A DNA stretch of 8,441 nt from Propionibacteriaceae bacterium (lineage in GTDB: Bacteria > Actinomycetota > Actinomycetes > Propionibacteriales > Propionibacteriaceae), in assembly GCA_003158895.1 (NCBI GenBank), contig PMLO01000278.1:1-8441 (forward strand), given 5' to 3'. The translations under genes and the position numbers were made by a program. The notes beneath the pieces were generated by a model, which saw only the letters and a list, made by a program, of their open reading frames with translations, was not told the DNA's origin and ran no database searches. Position 1 is the stretch's first letter. Each line of letters opens with the position of its first letter. This document shows, one piece after another, positions 6,121-8,441 of the stretch.

Positions 6121-6969
6121 TCAGTTGGCGGCGAGTTCGCCCGCGGTCGCCCGGTCGGTACGGCCCTGCCGCGACAGCCGTGCCACGAGGGCGGCGATGG
6201 CCAGCGCGAAGGCGAAGCTCATCATGCCTTCGCCCCAGCCGAGGCCGCCGACGGCGGTGGACTTCCCCGTCCAGTCGGCGACCGAAGCACCCAGCGGACG
6301 GGTGAGCACGTACGCGATCCAGAAGGCGGCCGTCGGGTTCCAGCGGAACCACCGGTAGCCGGCTGCGGGGACGCAGATGGCCGCCACGAACAGGACGATA
6401 GACCCCGCGTAGCCCAGGTGGAGCGTGATGGCGGTCAGGTCTCCGACGGCGGTGCCGGTGGCGAATGTCGCGGCGATGGCCGCCCAGTAGAACAGCTCCC
6501 GCCGCCAGGTGGTCACCTCGTGCATCGACAGGGTGCCTTCCACCAGCCACCACGTGAGGAACACCGCGGCGAGCACTGCGGAGTAGCCGACGCTCGACAC
6601 GAGGTAGGGCACTAGGAGGACAACATGTACGACGTCGGCGGCCATGGTCCCGAACACTCCCACCATGACCACGGCGAGCCAGTACGCCCAGGGACGGTAG
6701 CGGCCTCGACTCAGCTGGATCGCGAGGGCCACGACGAACCCGGCGAAGCCCAGCAGCACCGCGACCACCGGGTTGATCGCGAACACGAGATAGTCCGACA
6801 GCGACTCCCCCAGCGCGGTCGACAGCCCTTTGATCAGCCAGAAGGTCGCCGTGACCTCCGCGACCCGGACGGCGGTGGACGACCAGGACGTGGGTAGGCG
6901 AGGAGTGTGCGGCACCCAGGCAGCATAGGTGAGCAATCCTGGCAAGAGCCTGTGACCAGCTGCGGGCAC
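6121..6969 (-). CDS. COG4705-type multi-pass membrane protein of unknown function
   Basis: It resembles the uncharacterised membrane-anchored family COG4705. Key features are VAEVTATFWLIKGLSTALGE (36-55), a second hydrophobic segment at 102-122 (FGTMAAD), TLSMHEV (146-152), RRELFYWAAIAATFATGTAVGDL (156-178), and AFWIAYVLTRPLGASVADW (215-233). The recurring pattern of an aromatic-rich helix followed by a Gly/Thr kink and an Asp suggests an internally repeated membrane protein. Nothing in it identifies a substrate. The start is uncertain: GTG at 6969 is the longest frame, but its nearest Shine-Dalgarno-like AAGGG is about 13 bases off. GTG at 6915 (264 residues) also lacks a good site. The first roughly 30 residues are not conserved-looking, so the shorter form may be right. 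It is the first gene of a probable operon with the DedA-family gene. Confidence 0.8.
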   Translation of the reverse strand: MPAAGHRLLPGLLTYAAWVPHTPRLPTSWSSTAVRVAEVTATFWLIKGLSTALGESLSDYLVFAINPVVAVLLGFAGFVVALAIQLSRGRYRPWAYWLAVVMVGVFGTMAADVVHVVLLVPYLVSSVGYSAVLAAVFLTWWLVEGTLSMHEVTTWRRELFYWAAIAATFATGTAVGDLTAITLHLGYAGSIVLFVAAICVPAAGYRWFRWNPTAAFWIAYVLTRPLGASVADWTGKSTAVGGLGWGEGMMSFAFALAIAALVARLSRQGRTDRATAGELAAN

Positions 6970-6993
6970 GGGCAGCGATGACCCTTCTCACGC

Positions 6994-7015
6994 CCTGGCC
7001 GGCGCCGGCATCAGG
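6994..7015. promoter_or_regulatory. Dyad in divergent promoter region (possible operator)
   Basis: A perfect 12-bp palindrome GCCGGCGCCGGC (6998-7009) is flanked by CCTG (6994-6997) and CAGG (7012-7015), which also pair across a two-base offset. It sits between two divergently transcribed membrane-protein genes, where a shared operator could lie. A second, looser dyad, CAGGTG (7012-7017) with CACCTG (7034-7039), overlaps it. GC-rich palindromes arise by chance in this composition, so the role is uncertain. Confidence 0.35.
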
Positions 7016-7023
7016 TGCTGACC

Positions 7024-7052
7024 GTCGTAGCATCACCTGCAGTTCTCTGCAA
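7024..7052 (-). promoter_or_regulatory. Candidate minus-strand promoter for the COG4705-DedA operon
   Basis: On the minus strand TTGCAG (7052-7047) and TACGAC (7029-7024) are spaced 17 bases apart, approximating -35 and -10 boxes. Transcription would begin near 7017, inside the dyad region. A plus-strand TAGCAT (7028-7033) overlaps it and could be the -10 of the divergent gene, implying mutually exclusive or co-regulated promoters. Match quality is modest. Confidence 0.3.
7038..7051. repeat. Inverted repeat TGCAG/CTGCA
   Basis: Five-base arms TGCAG (7038-7042) and CTGCA (7047-7051) flank a TTCT centre. The dyad lies between the plausible promoter elements and the ribosome-binding site of the plus-strand gene, a place where a repressor could act. 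It is short and could be chance. Confidence 0.35.
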
Positions 7053-7071
7053 TCACGAGGGGTGGTCATCG

Positions 7072-7845
7072 ATGGTCAGCGTCGCCCTGTTCGTCGCTGT
7101 GTTCCTCGCGTGCATCGTCGAGGCGGTCGAGGCGTTGACGATCCTCTTGGCCGCCGGGACGCGCGGATGGCGGTCGACCCTGATCGGCGGTGCCGCCGCC
7201 GTGATCACGCTCACGGTGATCGTCGTCGTTCTCGGACCGGCGATCTCGGCCATCCCGATCTCGTACCTGCGTCTCCTTGTCGGCGGGTTGTTGCTCGTGT
7301 TCGGCGTGGGCTGGTTGCGTAAGGCGATCATGCGGGCCAGCGGGCTGAAGGCGTTGCACGACGAGGACAAGATCTATGCCGAGAAGCTCGCGGCTGCACG
7401 CGCCGCGTCCGCCGAGAAGCGCCCGCTCGTCGGTGACTGGTACGCGTTCACGCTGAGCTTCAAGGGCGTACTGCTCGAAGGCCTCGAGGTCGTGTTCATC
7501 GTGCTGACGTTCGGTACGAACCAGCACAATGTGCCTCTCGCGGCACTGGCGGCGGGCTGCGCCGTGCTTCTCATCGCCGGCCTGGGGATGGCTGTACGAA
7601 GTCCTTTGGCACGGGTTCCGGAGAACACCATGAAGTTCGTCGTCGGTGTCATGCTGACCGGGTTCGGGATCTTCTGGGGCGGCGAGGGGGCCGGCGTGGT
7701 GTGGCCCGGATCTGACGGGGCACTGCTGGTCCTGATCCCCGCTGTGCTGGCGATCTCGCTGCTGTACGTGAAGGCCCTCGCCCCGCGCGCCACGTTCGTG
7801 GAGGCCGGGCACGTGGAGACCGTCGCCGTCGAGGAGTTCGAGTGA
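7072..7845 (+). CDS. COG4280-like membrane protein with two E-x-x-E repeats (putative cation transporter)
   Basis: This 257-residue integral membrane protein resembles uncharacterised COG4280 proteins. It shows an internal duplication. Repeat one has EAVEALTILLAAG (17-29; Glu17, Glu20) then IPISYLRLLVGGLLLVFG (61-78). Repeat two has EGLEVVFIVLTFG (136-148; Glu136, Glu139) then VPENTMKFVVGVMLTGFG (182-199). Paired acidic helices in an inverted or tandem arrangement recall FTR1 iron permeases (REGLE) and the LysE/GDT1-like transporters, so cation transport is a reasonable inference, not proof. The loop 85-125 is charged and predicted soluble. GGEG (203-206) after the second repeat adds Glu205. 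ATG at 7072 is preferred: GAGGGG ends 9 bases before it, and the first hydrophobic helix follows at once. An in-frame GTG at 7015 adds 19 residues without a membrane signal. It is coupled to the next small gene by a one-base overlap. Confidence 0.8.
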   Translation: MVSVALFVAVFLACIVEAVEALTILLAAGTRGWRSTLIGGAAAVITLTVIVVVLGPAISAIPISYLRLLVGGLLLVFGVGWLRKAIMRASGLKALHDEDKIYAEKLAAARAASAEKRPLVGDWYAFTLSFKGVLLEGLEVVFIVLTFGTNQHNVPLAALAAGCAVLLIAGLGMAVRSPLARVPENTMKFVVGVMLTGFGIFWGGEGAGVVWPGSDGALLVLIPAVLAISLLYVKALAPRATFVEAGHVETVAVEEFE

Positions 7846-8045
7846 TGCGCTGGCTCAAGAGCTTCGGACTGTTCTGGTGGGACTTCATCGTCGGCGACGA
7901 CTGGATCGTGGCAGCCGCCGTCATCGTGGGACTGGCCCTGACTGCACTGCTCACCCACATCGGCGTGAACGCCTGGTGGCTGCTTCCCATCCTCGCCGTC
8001 GGTCTCATCCCGATCAGCATCTGGCGCCTGCAGCGGGAGCGATAG
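7845..8045 (+). CDS. Small two-helix membrane protein (66 residues), partner of the preceding gene
   Basis: The reading frame encodes a hydrophobic protein with a Trp-rich N-terminus (FGLFWWDFIVGDDW, 7-20), a first membrane segment (about 21-38), a turn HIGVNA, a second segment (44-60), and a basic tail RLQRER. GAGGAG (7831-7836) is 8 bases before the ATG at 7845. An in-frame GTG three bases earlier is spaced too tightly. The ATG shares its A with the TGA stop of the transporter-like gene (TGATG), so expression is likely coupled and the product may be its accessory subunit. The acidic DFIVGDD stretch may be a conserved family element; I cannot name a characterised homologue. Confidence 0.75.
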   Translation: MRWLKSFGLFWWDFIVGDDWIVAAAVIVGLALTALLTHIGVNAWWLLPILAVGLIPISIWRLQRER

Positions 8046-8090
8046 GACAGCTTGCGCAGGACGGACTCTGACGTCTGGGACGTGATCAGT

Positions 8091-8441
8091 TCACGGGAGT
8101 CCGGCGGTCGCGGTCGCTTCGAGCGCGGGTAGGGCTGCGGCGACGTACGCCACCTGGGCCTCGTTGAGGGTGGCGAGCAGTGCGGCCACATGGTCGGCGC
8201 GCTCCGCGAGTGCCTGGAGCACGGCCTCGGCACCGGCAGCTGTGGCCTCGACGAGGCAGGAGCGACCATCCGCCGGATCCGCGGTACGGGTGAGGAACCC
8301 GCGGCGCTCCAGCTCGGCGATCAACCGCGTCAGGGTGGGCGCCGCGACCGCTTCCGTACGAGCGAGGTCGCCGGGGCGTACCGGTCCGCTGCGCACCACG
8401 CTCGAGAGCGCGGACAGCAGCCCAAGACTCAGACCGTGGCC
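8091..8441 (-). CDS. MarR-family transcriptional regulator (N-terminus outside window)
   Basis: The minus-strand frame is open to the right edge, so the start lies beyond 8441; the GTG at 8399 is internal. The visible 116 residues hold the winged helix-turn-helix: LGLLSALSSVVRSGPVRPGDLAR forms the entering helices, AVAAPTLTRLIAELERRGFL the recognition helix, and RTADPADGRSCLVEAT the wing. A C-terminal dimerisation helix (LAERADHVAALLATLNEAQVAYVAAALPAL) follows. MarR proteins are usually repressors of efflux, stress or catabolic genes and respond to small ligands. It converges on the small membrane-protein gene, 45 bases away, so its target is more likely to lie beyond the window. The stop TGA is at 8091-8093. 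Confidence 0.88.
   Translation of the reverse strand, partial: GHGLSLGLLSALSSVVRSGPVRPGDLARTEAVAAPTLTRLIAELERRGFLTRTADPADGRSCLVEATAAGAEAVLQALAERADHVAALLATLNEAQVAYVAAALPALEATATAGLP

Noticed and set aside
7015..7071. GTG-initiated extension of the COG4280-like protein
   Set aside because: It covers promoter-like dyads, carries no ribosome-binding site, and adds residues before the expected first membrane helix.
8046..8090. Bidirectional terminator between the small membrane gene and the regulator
   Set aside because: Only a 5-bp CGTGA/TCACG stem (8081-8095) is seen, with no U-tract on either strand, too weak to call.
1..8441. tRNA, rRNA, CRISPR or insertion-sequence signatures
   Set aside because: No cloverleaf-like GTTCGAATC arm, rRNA-like block, regularly spaced repeats or transposase was seen on either strand.

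Overview
The window is GC-rich, uses ATG, GTG and probably TTG starts, and is tightly packed with genes. It contains a probable leaderless -10/start arrangement and several families common in actinobacteria. A high-GC actinomycete, perhaps of the Nocardioides/Aeromicrobium or Intrasporangiaceae kind, is the best guess, but the sequence does not fix the genus. It reads as ordinary chromosome: there is no transposase, integrase, rRNA, tRNA or CRISPR array.

Layout. (1) Bases 1-350 hold no complete gene. A well-formed ribosome-binding site and ATG at the left edge suggest that a minus-strand gene starts at base 6 and runs out of the window. Its leader carries a perfect 12-bp palindrome resembling CsoR-type operators and a long imperfect hairpin built on a hexamer repeat. 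(2) Bases 351-2491 on the minus strand are a two-gene operon: a membrane-anchored SGNH/GDSL hydrolase whose stop overlaps the start of a cyclopropane-fatty-acyl-phospholipid synthase (ATGA). (3) From 2706 the plus strand carries an aldo/keto reductase with a likely leaderless promoter, an extended short-chain dehydrogenase/epimerase-like enzyme, and a ZIP-family metal transporter ending at 5403. (4) On the minus strand, a COG4705-type multi-pass membrane protein (to 6121) is followed after 19 bases by a DedA-family protein (6101-5442). (5) Diverging from these, a COG4280-type membrane protein (7072-7845) is translationally coupled to a 66-residue membrane protein (7845-8045). (6) A MarR-type regulator, missing its N-terminus, enters from the right edge on the minus strand and ends at 8091.

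How they may work together. The left operon probably modifies or remodels membrane lipids. The right half is dominated by membrane proteins: a ZIP transporter, a DedA protein, a four-repeat membrane protein of unknown role, and a two-repeat protein with paired E-x-x-E motifs like those of FTR1-type permeases plus a small partner. Metal or ion homeostasis or envelope stress would be a consistent theme, but that is inference. The most promising little-described unit is the COG4280-like protein with its small partner, divergent from the COG4705-DedA pair across a 102-bp region rich in dyad symmetry.
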